DNA from: Cryptomeria japonica
Taxonomy: Eukaryota > Streptophyta > Pinopsida > Cupressales > Cupressaceae
Length of the DNA: 64,000 bases
NCBI RefSeq assembly: GCF_030272615.1
Contig: NC_081406.1
Span: 402,268,939 to 402,332,938, forward strand
Direction: 5' to 3'
Shown here in pieces: positions 43,990-55,460 of the stretch (its first letter is position 1; each line of letters starts with the position of its first letter). The notes below the pieces were generated by a model. The model was not told the DNA's origin and made no database searches. It saw only the letters and a list, made by a program, of their open reading frames with translations. The position numbers and the translations under genes are program-made.

Positions 43990-45180
43990 TTAAATGTTTA
44001 CATCGGGTTCAAAAAAGGCATACCGGCAGGAAAGAACCCGCAAGAAAACCTCCGGTTGTAGCCTTAAAAAAAACAAAACTAGGCACTATCCTTACATCAT
44101 TTGTTTCTGTTCAATCAGATCCCCCAACCCCCTACCTCTAATATTTTTACAAGGGTCCCATAGGACAATTGCAAAAAACCAGACTGCCTCCAAATGAAGG
44201 GTTGAACAAAAATGCCATGAAGGACCACCAGGGAGATAAGAGAGGTAAAAGTTCCTACCAAAGCCGTAGATAATCATCCGAGCATAATAGAAGCCAAAGA
44301 ACCTCCAAATCTGCAACAACAAAAAGAAAACAGTCAGATATCCAAAAACCAAGAGCTAGTGCTCTCCTCTAGAGGTTCATGAGCTGAGGCCGGAGGTAGA
44401 ATAACCCTTAGAGGAAAATCCAAACAAGCAGGAGCAGAGCACAAAGAGCCCAGAGTGATCAACGAATGCAATGCCTGAAAGACAACCCAAGCTTTATCCA
44501 CATACTGACCAGGAGCCAAATACAACAAAAAATCCATGGAGGCCCGAGTGTCTTCCATGGAATCACATATCAAACCCATTTGTAATTCATGCAATAATTG
44601 GCCAGACTAGCCATTAGCCATAAGCTCGTGACGAGGAAGAAAGCCACCATAGTAAAAAGACCCCATATCAAAATGATAAATAGCCAATGCAGGAGAAACC
44701 AATGCCCAATTACATACTGATGGAAAAATTAACGTAGAAACCAAGAGGCAGAACAAATCCTCATCAAGTAAAACATCATATCAAATAGTAACAAAGAGAG
44801 ACAGAAGCTCAGCATAAGAAACCTGAGGGCAAACTTGTAGCCACCAACACCCCATAAGCCTACGGAATTCAAAATCCACCGGAGGAGTAAACAAGTTAAA
44901 AACCTTACCAAGCTTGATAGAATTGTCCTCATTTTCTTCTTCCAATATTCAGGCTTCTAAAACCACTCTGTATGCACCAATGGACAGAGAAGAAGACATT
45001 TGTAGGAGGAAGAGCTCCAAAAAAGCCACAAAAACATAACATAAAAAACTGCTTGACAATATAATATCATGAGCTAATATAAATGAGAAAACCGCCCTTA
45101 ACTTCCCATAATGATAATGCAAAATATCCATTGCAAGCTTACTTGATTAGAACATTTCACATGGATTGACAACCCTTACA
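43990..45180 (-). pseudogene. Possible extra ORF in the LINE 3' region, hydrophobic, unrecognised
   Basis: On minus, a run of open pieces in changing frames: MDILHYHYGKLRAVFSFILA (45131-44949), then SIKLGKVFNLFTPPVDFEFR-R, CWWLQVCPQVSYAELLSLF, CNWALVSPALAIYHFDMGSF-YYGGFLPRHE, then MDFLLYLAPGQYVDKAWVVF (44594-44334) and FSYLPGG-like residues (YLSYLPGGPSW, 44352-44092). Together they suggest a decayed protein of about 350 residues, rich in aromatic and hydrophobic residues. I recognise no family. It lies between the RNase H (across the copia) and the A-rich tail, the same relative place as the downstream ORFs at 38520 and 53690, but it shares no motif with them that I can see. Confidence 0.35.
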
Positions 45181-45891
45181 CTAACATCCATAAATGAATA
45201 TCCAACAAGCGAGGACGCCACCCTCAACAATGATTATCACATAAGCCAATTCTGTCAAGGCCGAAAACACACACAAGGCGGCCAACGATATAGTACTTTA
45301 ATCAAGTAATAAAATCCCAGGATCGTACCATACATTAAAAAGTTACAAGCATGCCACAACCTATAAAGGACTGAAACAAAAACTGCTCAAATCACACATG
45401 CCGCCACCCTATTAATGACTTTATCAATGACAGATACACAAAGTAAAAATGTGGTTTCTATATCAAATATCGGGCCTATACAATGCATCCCACTGCCTTA
45501 TACATGGCCATGAGGAATATCCCTTACCTCGATAGTATTTTGAATTTATCTTTAGATTAACATGCATATACATCAAAACTACAAATTACCTGCTAACCGT
45601 ACCTCATGGGATATACACCCCATCATCTAGCGTAGAAGCAAATTTTAAGAACACACCATATGTAAACGATAGCATAATATATCCTCATCCTCCTATCTAC
45701 ACATGTGGTGCAAATAGAATCTGAACTGAGTAAAGGATAGCATGCATACCTCAAGAGGTAATAAAAACAGATAAATTGAAATGAATTACCATAAACCCAT
45801 AGTTAGATCAAGAAGCCTAGAACCCATACCTCAGCAGAATATAAATTAATCTTTAGAATGAGTTGCAAACTGTAGTTTACCTGCTAACCAC
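45181..45891 (-). other. LINE 3' region left of copia, no gene seen
   Basis: About 700 bases without support for a gene. From about 45590 the sequence (accgtacctcatgggatata ... cctcctatctacacatgtgg ... cctcaagaggtaat) is a diverged duplicate of 57238-57410, so this LINE 3' region has an internal tandem duplication and the copia landed at the start of one copy. Confidence 0.6.
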
Positions 45892-46954
45892 TGTTGGTAT
45901 TTTGGTATGGTTTTGTCATTGATGTCAACACCTATCAACACTTATCAAACTCTGGCACCTTGGAGGATAAGCAATGTTCACCGACAAGCAAGTCACTTGT
46001 GCACAATCACCGATATCTGGTACACCGGCATGATATATTGTTCATTGACACTTATAATGATATGGAAAACATATGGTTATGTCGAAGACATCGTTTGGAC
46101 ACTTTGTCTTGGAGATTTGTTCATTGGCATATTCGTATTTGCATATTTGCTGTTACTGGCAAATAGGTCCAGATTATGCACCGGTAGGCTTATCTATTCC
46201 ACATCAACATGACATGCTTTGGAGATGATTTTGTTGTTATTGTAAATGAATTAAGTCGACATGTTGAATCAGATATTGCATTGGTTATTGATTTACTTGT
46301 AAATGTTTTATTGTAATATCTTTTAGAGCTGACCTACTAAAATTGGTCTTAGGTTATGGTATATATGTAAGATCTTATTTGTAAGACTGATAGGCGATAG
46401 GGATAAGGAATTGTAAGAAGGTATATGCGAGAATAAGCAAGGCTATACATGCAAACATCATTTGAAGGTGAAGCAAAGTATTTGTAAAGACAATCAGAAC
46501 TACATCGATATTGAATCCAACATATGAAGATGCTATTTTGAGCAGTACATTCTTATTGGATTTAACCATCCAATTGTAGTCAGTGTGACTCCTATTTGTA
46601 TTTGAGCAATGAGCTCTAGGTGCTTGGCCTTTCTGCATGTGCAGACCCCATTTGTATACACATACTATTTCTAGTAATATCATCTAATTGTGGGTAAGGT
46701 TTCCCACTGTGGTTTTTTCCCTTACAGGGTTTCCACATACAAATATTGGTGTTATGTGTTGTAGATGTTATTGTCTTTCTATTTCATGCATTAATCTTTA
46801 TCGGTACTGTAATTAACTGATAAACTATCTACTGGCCTAAAGTTTTGTTTACCGGTATTAAGCATTAAGGTTGGTTAGATTGTTTTTGGTTTGAATTTAT
46901 TTGAAAACTGATTCACTGCCCCCCCCCCCTCTCAGTTGTCTCTGGGACCTAACA
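45892..46954 (+). repeat. 5' LTR of the plus-strand copia
   Basis: tgttggtattttggtatgg to gacctaaca. It ends with the C-tract block (attcactgccccccccccct, about 46911-46930), then ctcagttgtctctggg. TATA-like atatatgtaag near 46361. Abuts the PBS. Confidence 0.93.
46357..46371 (+). promoter_or_regulatory. Probable TATA box of the copia LTR
   Basis: tggtatatatgtaag, conserved in the 3' LTR at about 56645-56659. Position about 465 bases into the LTR. Function inferred. Confidence 0.45.
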
Positions 46955-46955
46955 A

Positions 46956-46969
46956 TTGGTACCAGAGCC
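46956..46969 (+). other. Primer binding site of the plus-strand copia
   Basis: ttggtaccagagcc, complementary to the initiator tRNA-Met 3' end with one change (tggtatcagagcc is usual). Confidence 0.88.
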
Positions 46970-47019
46970 TAGTCCTCTTTTTGTAGAAGTTTAACAGTTT
47001 GAGGAGATCCAATTTCTTC

Positions 47020-48085
47020 TAACTATTTCAGGAAGGACAGTCCTAAACTTGATGGAACCAACTATGGCATATGGAAGATCAGAATGGAGACACATCTAAA
47101 TTGCACTAGAAAGGACATCTAAGATGTTACAAAGAATGGCTATACAACTCCTACAACCAGTCAGCCTAATCCACCTACCTTAGGAAAAGATGAAGAAAAT
47201 GATTGCAAAGCAAGAGAAGCACTTTTGAGCGCATTAACTTATCAGAAAATCATGTGATTATCAAATAGGTCTTCTGCTAAAGCTATTTGGGATCATTTGG
47301 AAACATTGAATGAAGGAGATTCCACAGTTAAAATTGCAAAACTTGAAAGCTTCCGGGTCAAGTATGAAAATCTGAAAATGGAAGAAGATGAAAGAATTTC
47401 TACTTTTATGGAAAGAGTAAATGAAATTGTTTTGGGTATTAAATGTTGTGGAGGAACCTTAAGTGAAGATGAAATTGTTTCAAAAGTTTTAAGAAGATTT
47501 CCACTGGCATCTAAAATGAAAGTTACTGGTATAAATGAGTTGAGAACAATGCCTAATACATCAGTAACTAGGGATACATTGATTGGAAAACTTTCAGCTT
47601 TTGAAATTGAGAAATTTGGTCTTGTTGCTACTATAAAGAAAAATTTAACTTTTAAGGCATCAACATCATCTGCACCATCTTTTGACAAATCTGATTGGAA
47701 AGCCTTTTATGCAAGAGGACTTGAGGAAAGAAGGAGAGAAAATGAAGAACTTGAAGCACTATTCGCAAGGAAAATGCCTAGAGGTCCAGTTGGAAGTAAG
47801 TATGAAGGTAAAGCACCCTTTAAATGTTTTACCTATAACAAGATTGGTCATATGGCTTTGAGATACCCTAATAGACATGCTAGACTAAGAGAAGAAGCTA
47901 GAAGAACATACAAGCCTAACCCTGAATATGAGAGATACAGATTTAAGAAGAATAAAGATAAATCTTGTTATCTTGCTGATGAAGGAGTCACTGATGATTC
48001 TGATGAAGATCCAATAGACAATAGATGGGTTTTTATTGCTATAATAGAAGATCAACCGACACCTACTATTCAACTGGTAGAATAG
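47020..48085 (+). pseudogene. Copia gag
   Basis: From about 47035: DGTNYGIWKIRMETHLNCTR (family start), then KAREALLSALTYQKIM, a stop at about 47257, and a 262-codon open piece from 47297: LESFRVKYENLKMEEDERIS, MERVNEIVLGIKCCGGTLSE, KVLRRFPLASKMKVTGINEL. The knuckle reads CFTYNKIGHMALRYPN; two of its three cysteines have become Tyr. The tail is acidic to the stop at 48085. Gag forms the particle and, through the knuckle, packages RNA. Confidence 0.9.
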
Positions 48086-48382
48086 ACCCTGCCAGCTAAA
48101 GTTGAAGTTAAGGATGAATGGATCATTGATTCAGGATGTTCACATCACATGACTGGTGATAAAGGTAAATTCTTGAACTTTCGGGAATATAATGGAGGTT
48201 TGGTAAGATTTGGAGATGATAAAGCTTGTTTGATCAAAGGAAAAGGTACTATATCTCTTGATGGTAAGCATAATACTGACAATATTTACTATGTAGAAGG
48301 TTTAAAGAATAATCTTTTGAGTGTTGGTCAATTAGTTGAAAAAGGATTTCAGCTACAATTCAAGAATGGTAAATGAAAAATT
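48086..48382 (+). pseudogene. Copia protease
   Basis: EWIIDSGCSHHMTGDKGKFL (active site D-S-G intact, about 48118), then VRFGDDKACLIKGKGTISLD and YYVEGLKNNLLSVGQLVEKG to a stop at 48376. This is the full copia protease followed by the usual link to integrase; only one stop (48085) separates it from gag. Confidence 0.9.
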
Positions 48383-49351
48383 ATGAACAGAACTGGTTTG
48401 GAAATTGCAACTGGTAATCAAACTAGAGGTAATATCTTTCATTTGAATAACAATGAAAAGACATGCTTGATTGCACATATTGATGAAAGTTGGTTATGGC
48501 ATAAGAGACTCTGTCATGTAAATTTTGATTGCATGGTAAAAATCAGTACCACTAAGGCAGTTAGAGATTTACCTAAGATTGTTAAGCCTCACAATCTGGT
48601 ATGTAAGGAATGTCAATTTGGAAAACAAGTTAGAGCATCTTTTAAAAGTATCCCAGAAAAATCCAATAATGCTCTTGACTTAATTCACACTGATTTATGT
48701 GGTCTAGCTAGAACTAAAAGCTTGCAAGGTGATAGATATTTCATGCTAATCATTGATGACTATTATAGAATGTGTTGGGTTACTTTTCTCAGAGAAAAAT
48801 CAAAAGCACTTGGGAAGTTCAAACTATTCAAAGCAATGGTAGAGAATGAAACTGGTAAGAAAATCAAATGTCTGAGATCAGATCAAGGAGGTAAATTCAC
48901 ATCTAAGGAATTTAATACATTCTGTGAAGTGAATGGAATCAGAAGATGGTTATCAGCACCTTAGACACCACAATAGAATGGAGTTGTAGAAAGGAAAAAT
49001 AAAACTATCTTGGATGCAGCTAGAAGGATGTTATCTGAAGCAAATCTACCACATGTATATTGGAGAGAGACAGTAAGCACAATGGTCTATACATTCAAGA
49101 AAGTTCACATCAAAGGAGAAACCGATAAGACTCTTCATGAACTATGGTTTGGTATTACTCCTACTCTTAAATATTTCAAAATATTTGGAAGAAAATGCTA
49201 TATGAGAAGAGATGACTATATTGGCAAATTTGATTCTAGGAGTGATGAAGGAATATTTCTTGGTTATTCATCTAAGAGCAAGGCATATAGATGTTTTAAC
49301 AAGAGATTGCAGAAAATTGTTGAGAGTACAAATGTGAAGATTGATGAATAG
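48383..49351 (+). pseudogene. Copia integrase
   Basis: Zinc region: SWLWHKRLCHVNFDCMVKI (H ... H) and LVCKECQFGKQVRASF (C-x2-C). Core: NALDLIHTDLCGLARTKSLQ (first D), KCLRSDQGGKFTSKEFNTFC (second D) and VVERKNKTILDAARRML with the Glu. Then LPHVYWRETVSTMVYTFKKV and the C-terminal KFDSRSDEGIFLGYSSKSKA. DDE residues are all present. Stops occur at 48964 and 48973. It is the best-kept integrase in the window. Confidence 0.93.
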
Positions 49352-50640
49352 TTTAGAGGAACTTCAAGGTATATAGACTCTGTACTGGAAACAAAGATAC
49401 TGACAAATGACCCTACATTGAATCCACCGGTACAGAATGAATATCCAGTTACACCGGTATCATCTGAAAATTCCACTATAACTGAGGAACAATAGCAAAC
49501 GAAGACACCTCAGTATGTAAGACTTAATCACTCTGAAAAATTAGATAATTGGGAACAAGTATCAAGGAGTTATGACAAGAGAAAGACTAACAAATGAAGA
49601 GTTATGTCTTATTTCTTAAATTGAACCATCATCAACTAATGAGGCATGTGAAGATAAACACTGGATTAAAGCTATAGAAGAGGAACTAGAACAAATTGAG
49701 AAAAATAACACATGGACATTAGTTCCCCGGTTTAAAGACAAAAATGTGATTGGAACAAAATGGGTATTCAGAAACAAACTTAATGAATATGGTAAGGTAA
49801 TTAGAAATAAAGCAAGACTAGTGTGTAAGGGATATTCTTAGAAAGAAAGAATTGATTATAATAAAACCTTTGCACTGGTAGCTAGAATTGAGGCAGTCAG
49901 ATTATTCTTGGCTTTTGCAGCACACAAGAACTACAAAGTATATCAAATGGATATTAAATGTACATTTTTGAATGGAGATCTTGAAGAATAAGTTTGCATT
50001 GAGCAACCGGATAGATTTTCTTTGATAGATAGTAAATATATGGTTTCCAAGTTAAGGAAAGCTTTGTATGGGTTGAAGCAAGCTCCAAGAGTTTGGTATT
50101 CTAGATTGGATAAATATCTTTTCAAGATTGGTTTTTCTAAAGGTAATGCTAGCAACAACTTATACTATAAAGTGACTAATGATGACATTTTGGTTATAGA
50201 AGTTTTTGTTGATGATATAATCTTTGGAGGAGAAGATGAATTATGTAAAGACTTTTCTATTGAAATGCAATATGAATTTGAAATGTCTATGATTGGAGAG
50301 ATAAAATTCTTTTTAGGATTGTAAATTTCACAGACTGATAAAGGTATATTATTGAGTCAATCCAAATACTTGAAAGAGTTACTAAAGAAATTTGGGATGG
50401 AGAACTCTAAACCGGTAAGCACACCTATGACTACAAATGACAAATTATCACTAAGGGATGAATCTACACCTGTTAATCTGACTAGGTACAAATCTATGAT
50501 AGGAGGCCTACTATATTTGACACAAACAAGACCTGATATTATGAATGCAGTATGTATCATTTCAATATTTCAGAGTAATCCTAGAGAAAATCATGAATCA
50601 ATAGTAAAAAGGATTTTTCAGTACTTACAATGTACTACAA
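49352..50640 (+). pseudogene. Copia reverse transcriptase
   Basis: EDKHWIKAIEEELEQIEKNN, then TWTLVPRF-type residues, KWVFRNKLNEYGKVIRNKAR, then DYNKTFALVARIEAVRLFLA, YQMDIKCTFLNGDLEE, KLRKALYGLKQAPRVWYSRL and VIEVFVDDIIFGGEDEL (catalytic box, about 50205; VDD intact), then YEFEMSMIGEIKFFLGL and LKELLKKFGMENSKPVSTPM to RPDIMNAVCIIS. Stops lie at about 49350, 49496, 49620, 49842, 49989 and 50322. One change worth noting is FLNGDLEE-stop just before the family VYIEQP position. Confidence 0.93.
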
Positions 50641-50819
50641 ATCTTGGCTGATGGTATCCTAGAGATGAAAACTTTGAATTATGTGCATAAACAGATGCAA
50701 ATTGGGTAGGAGATGTGGATGATAGAAAAAGCACCACCAGCAGAGCATTTTTTCTTGGAAGCAGATTAATTTCTTGGTTAAGTAAGAAAAAAAGTTGTAC
50801 ATCTTTATCAACAACAATA
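50641..50819 (+). pseudogene. Copia RNase H, left part (split by LINE)
   Basis: After a TGA near 50650: DANWVGDVDDRKSTTSRAFF-L and SWLSKKKSCTSLSTTI, ending at 50819. The family continues with an A-E-x-E-Y block; this appears at 55465 (AESEYFVVATNCT), so the LINE insert lies exactly between the two. Confidence 0.93.
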
Positions 50820-50829
50820 TCCAAAGTTT

Positions 50830-51611
50830 TGACCACTAGAATTTTGGTTGTTCTCCCCTTCATCATCTTTGAGGAGCTTAAAGGTTTTGTTCCTGGCAGG
50901 CAGATTTTGGACTCTATCATTCTTGTGCATGAGAACATTCATTCCCTCAATTCTGCTAAAAAAGAAGGCTTCTTGATAAAGTTGGATCTAGCGAAGGCTT
51001 ATGATAGAGTGGAGTGGCATGTTCTTTTCAGAATCATGGAGGCTTTTGGATTTGATGAAAAGATAACAAAAATTATCAGAGAGCTGATCACCACTCCTAT
51101 GTTCTCTATTCTGATTAATGGATCTCCTACAAAATTCTTTAAAACATCAAGGGGGCTTAGACAAGGAGATCTCATATCTCCTCTTCTCTTCACCATTTTG
51201 GTTGAGAGCATGACCAGACTGATTCACAATTTGAAATTGAGTAAAACCATCAAAGGTCTTCAACCTTCTTCTACTAATATTTTTTTCTCTCATCAACAGT
51301 TTGTTGATGATACTATCCTAATGGGATATTCTTCTATTAGGGAGGCTGAGGCCTTCAAAACTGCTCTTAATTCCTATGCTTTGGCTACTGGTCAGCAAGT
51401 CAATTGGGACAAATCAGCTATATATTTCATGAATACTCAGGTCATAAGACAACAGAAAATTGCTAAAATTATTGGTTGCAAGGTGGACATGCTCCCTTCC
51501 ACCTATCTGGGTCTTCCCTTAGGTTTAACTCCCCCAAACTCCTTTTGGAATATGATTATTGATAAATTCAACAAAAAACTTGCTAGGTGGAAAGGTCCTA
51601 TTTTATCTTAG
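50830..51611 (+). pseudogene. LINE reverse transcriptase, C-terminal two thirds
   Basis: SKVLTTRILVVLPFIIFEEL, GFVPGRQILDSIILVHENIH, KLDLAKAYDRVEWHVLFRIM, SRGLRQGDLISPLLFTILVE, FVDDTILMGYSSIREAEAFK (catalytic FVDD, about 51300) and GCKVDMLPSTYLGLPLGLTP to a stop at 51611. All catalytic Asp are kept and the piece is open for almost 260 codons. The N-terminal RT and endonuclease are missing by truncation. Confidence 0.93.
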
Positions 51612-52556
51612 GCTGGGAAATTGCAGCTCCTTCAAGCTACTCTCCAGAACCTCCCTGTTTATGCCCTCAATTTATTTGGTATCCTGGCTAAATTTGTTGA
51701 AGCATTGGAAAGAATCCAAAAGAGATTTTTATGGTCAGGAGTTGAAGAAAAAAAGAGGATATCCTTGGTTACTTGGGACAAAGTTTGTAGACCAAAGAAC
51801 AAAGAAGGGTTGGGGATTAAAGCTCTAAAAACCTTTAACAAAGCTCTTCTAGCAAAAAAATTATGGAGAGCTTATGATACCAAGAAATATTGGAATCAAA
51901 TATGGTTTTATAAATATATTCAGATTCAGCCTATCCAAGGGGTCCTTGACTCTGAAGACATTCCTGTTGGATCCTTTATTTGGAATAGTATTATCAAATT
52001 CATAAAAGTGGCCAAAGCTAGAGCTGGATGGGTCCTTGGAAAAGGTAACAAAATAAGGTTTTGGGAGGACCCTTGGATGAAGAATGAAGCTCTTTATGAT
52101 CAAGAAAATAGTCAATTTATTAAGGAATGCAAAAGGAGGGTTGGGCTTATGGTGTGTGACTACTGGAAGGAGGACAAATGGGTGAGGCTTGATGTTATAC
52201 ATTCTGGATTTTCCTTACTCCAGAAGGAGCTGCTATCCTTTTCCTTTAACAAAGACTATGATGATGTTTTTCTCTGGAAAAGTAATCCTAGAGGTGAATT
52301 TATGGTTGCTTCAGCTTACAAAAACACTTTTTCTCAGACCAGTAATCCCATTTGGAGTAAAGTTTGGAACAACATTCTGATCCCTAAAGTCAATATTTTC
52401 TTTTGGATTGCTTCTCACAATAGTATCCTTACTCTTGACAATTTTGTCTAAAGAGGTTTCAAATTCCCTAATAGATGCGAGCTATGCCAGAAAGAGGAAG
52501 AATCCGTTGACCATCTCTTTTTTCACTGCTCCTTTACTTGGGAAATTTGGTGTAAA
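51612..52556 (+). pseudogene. LINE ORF2, zf-RVT region
   Basis: LQLLQATLQNLPVYALNLFG, RIQKRFLWSGVEEKKRISLV, LGKGNKIRFWEDPWMKNEAL, FLWKSNPRGEFMVASAYKNT and VNIFFWIASHNSILTLDNFV (open to 52451), then after a stop NRCELCQKEEESVDHLFFHC (C-x2-C ... H-x4-H-C). Same architecture as the minus-strand LINE at 58130-59099 but a different family by sequence. Confidence 0.92.
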
Positions 52557-53421
52557 ATGTGGGAGAAATGGAAAGTTAGTTGGGTTATGAACAAGAGTAT
52601 CAAGGATATTATCTGGCAATGGAATTTCCCCACTAAATGCCAGCTTATCAAGAACCTTTGGTCCTTGACCCTCCCCATGATTTGCTGGGGCATTTGGAAA
52701 GAAATAAATAACATAATATTTAGGGAAGCTAAGTGTAACTCTCAGGTGGTTTTTGAAAAAATCTACAGGGCCATAAAAGAGAACATCAATATTCCTCACA
52801 AGAACAATAAGCAATGGTTTGTTACTGATATGAATAATATGGAAATAGATATCCTCATTCAATGGAACCTAATACATAAAGTCTACAGATCTGACAATAA
52901 GAATAGGAGAGATAATATTGTTTGGTGCTTTCCTAATCATGATTGGATAAAGGTGAATTTCGATGGGGTGGCTGAGGGGAACTCTGGGAAGTCTGGTGGT
53001 GGAGGAGTTATCAAAAATGCTCAAGAATTCTACATTGCAGCTTTTTCTTCTCCTTTTGGGGTCCAAAATAATCATGTGGTTGAAGCTCTAGCCATGCTAA
53101 AAAGCCTCCAGCTTGCTCAAGGATTCAAATTCAAAAAAAATATGGCTCGAAGGGGACTCCTTAAACATTATCCAAGCCCTCAAAGGTACAAGCTCTGTTT
53201 CTTGGAATATTACTAACTTAGTTAAAAGTGCTAAATATTTGTTAAATAACTATGTTAGTATTAGCATAACTCATACTCTAAGAGAAGGCAATAAGGTAGC
53301 GAATCTCTTAGCTAATGAAGGGGTCAATTTAGAGAATGATGTTAAATATATTGGAGAAACTCATTGTAAAAGGGAGGTTAAAGAGCAATTATATTTTGAT
53401 CGTATCAATGGGTCAAGTTAA
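52557..53421 (+). pseudogene. LINE ORF2, RNase H
   Basis: MICWGIWKEINNIIFREAKC, NHDWIKVNFDGVAEGNSGKS (first D-G), GGGVIKNAQEFYIAAFSSPF, VVEALAMLKSLQLAQGFKF (Glu), a frameshift at about 53140, WLEGDSLNIIQALKG (second D) and THTLREGNKVANLLANEGVN (terminal motif). It ends at 53421. Catalytic residues are kept; one frameshift only. Confidence 0.92.
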
Positions 53422-53689
53422 TATCATGATTATATTTTGGGGAAAGAATTACAAAGACAGATTTTGGGGGCGGATTAACTGCCAGTTAATGAGTGTTTTT
53501 TGGCATCATTTCCATTATCATATGCGTGAGGAAGATTAAAATCATAATTGCTGGGTTTATGCGGCCATAAACATAAGTTTCAAAACAACAAAAGAGTCTC
53601 TGTTCAGTAACTCCAGAATTTACAAGCATTTGGGGTTTCATTTGTAGACTGTGAATTATAGTTGTTGGTACTTCTACCTAGAGCTCAAA

Positions 53690-55195
53690 ATGGGTGGTAA
53701 TTTAAACAAGAACGAGCCCCCAGGATGCGAAAATTGGAAGAGTGAACGAAAAGTCTGGAGAAGACTTCATAGATATGGCTTTACTGACTATATGGAAAAG
53801 TTCACGGAAGTAGAAATTCTGTTTCTCACAGTTTTGCCAGAGGCTAGAGTAACAACAGAGTTACCTTGTTCGGGGAGATATGGCAAATTGATGAGAACCT
53901 AGTCGCAGAGGTCATGGGTCTACAGATGGAGGACACCAAATTTTATAGAGATCAGAAGTATGCAGCTGAAGCATTCAAAATCTTCTCGAAATCGGAGGAT
54001 GAGAAAGGCAAGCTTGTGAAGAAAGACAACATTTCCTATTACATTCCCCAGTAGGTAAATCCCTTTTGGCAAAAAGTTTTAAGGGTTTTAATGGAGTATT
54101 TAACTATTGACGGTAGATTTACAAAAATCTATAACTATCACTTTGCTATTTTGAACCACTTCCATCATGGGGCCAAAATATCCCTGCCTTTTTATTTAGC
54201 GTCCTCTCTGAATGAGAGTCTTGCTGACCACGCTAAAAAGCCTAACTCTTACCCTATAGCCCATCATGGGCTTATATTTCTCATTTATGAACATCTAAAG
54301 GACAAGACTAGGGTGACCAAAGATGACCCTTTGATCACAAATGCACATATCTCTGAGAGCGATAAAGATTCAGATTCAGATGAGGAACAGCCTAATGCAT
54401 CTACCTAGAAAAAAAAGGAGAGCTGACACAGATAATGTCGATATGGAGGTGCACTGTGATGTGGAGGAGGAAAAGGGTAAGGATTTTGAAAGTAATATGG
54501 AGTATGAAAAGGATGAGAAAATTGGTGAAGAGAATTAATGGGGTAACTCTGAAAACCCTCACTCTAACCCTATGGGCTCGGATAGCAGGAATGTTGCTCT
54601 GAATTCTAAGGAGGATGACAATCTTAACTCTGTGGGAACTGAACAGGGAAGGGATTCTACGAACACTATCTTGAATACCACCCATAACTGTACTCTGGAG
54701 TCCTTCAACTTCCAGAAATGGGTTGTCGACAACATAACTAGCATGCAAAGTAAACAGAGGGAGTTGGAAAACAGGATTAATAAGTTGATTAAGGACTTTG
54801 GGAAAAAGAATGATGAGACAGAAACCAGTGGAGCTGAAGAGGAAATCGAGATGGAGGATTGGCTGGAAAAATATTTGATCAAAAGGGATTTGAAACACCT
54901 GGAGGATGTTATAAGAACCTTGAAAGAACAGGTTGAAGAGGATAAAGACAACATCAACTCTCGGGTCGCCCGTACCGAGAAGGCTCTGAAAAAATTCATG
55001 AACCATAGTCTCCAGGTCCTCAAAGTCTCATCACAGAACATGAATGTTTTGGTGGATCATCTAAAAAGGAAAAATCAGGAAAAGAATCTAGTTGTCATTG
55101 CTGATATTCCAACTTCCAGCACCACCCACCAGACTCCCAAGCGTAGAACAAGGCAGAACAATACTAGGATGGAGATCAATACGAAAGATAGCTAG
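53690..55195 (+). pseudogene. LINE downstream ORF: unknown domain, acidic linker, coiled coil
   Basis: About 490 codons with four breaks. The N-terminal part starts MGGNLNKNEPPGCENWKSER with KVWRRLHRYGFTDYMEKF. After a frameshift at about 53880 it reads EIWQIDENLVAEVMGLQMED, TKFYRDQKYAAEAFKIFSKS, a stop at 54052, then VLMEYLTIDGRFTKIYNYHF, AILNHFHHGAKISLPFYLAS and HHGLIFLIYEHLKDK. An acidic Ser/Asp-rich linker (about 54345-54540) is followed by a heptad-rich region (54760-55070; QRELENRINKLIKDFGKK and LEDVIRTLKEQVEEDKDNIN) and a basic tail (KRRTRQNNTRM). I recognise no named family. A related N-terminal part lies downstream of another LINE RNase H at 38520-38912. Function unknown; coiled coil suggests self-association. 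Breaks are at an A-run (frameshift at about 54410) and simple stops. Confidence 0.6.
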
Positions 55196-55460
55196 CTGAG
55201 AGAGGAAAACAATGATCTGAGGGAAGTGGCCAAGGCGATGATGCTCTTGGTTCAAAATGTTGAGGAATCTATTAAAGTTTTCAATTAATTTGTAATGCTG
55301 GGTTTGGAGCCAACTTCTTGTTGGCTTCTTGTTGTCTTTTTCTTAGCTGCTAGTTTTTGTGCTGGTGTTTTGCAACTATTTTGTTTCGTCTCTTTAATGC
55401 TTATCTTTTGAATTGTAATTAGGTTTCGGGTCCCCTAAAACCTGTTTTTACTTAATCAAA
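55196..55460 (+). other. LINE 3' UTR and 3' end
   Basis: After the last stop: about 265 bases, T-rich, ending ttttacttaatcaaaaa at the junction with copia. Near the end is cgggtcccctaaaacctgtt. There is no long poly(A); the tail is the short aatcaaaaa. Confidence 0.65.

Larger units (their letters stand above)
50820..55460 (+). mobile_element. 5'-truncated LINE with downstream ORF, inserted in copia RNase H
   Basis: Starts in the middle of RT (5'-truncated) and ends aaacctgtttttacttaatc-aaaa. Its flanks share only aata (50816-50819 and 55461-55464), and the host copia frame rejoins exactly across it. The insert reads RT, zf-RVT region, RNase H (to 53421), a short spacer, then ORF 53690-55195 and a 3' UTR of about 265 bases. 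Being a single insertion, it indicates that the downstream ORF belongs to the LINE. Alternatives are a nested insertion inside the LINE with invisible borders, or a transduced 3' flank. Confidence 0.82.
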
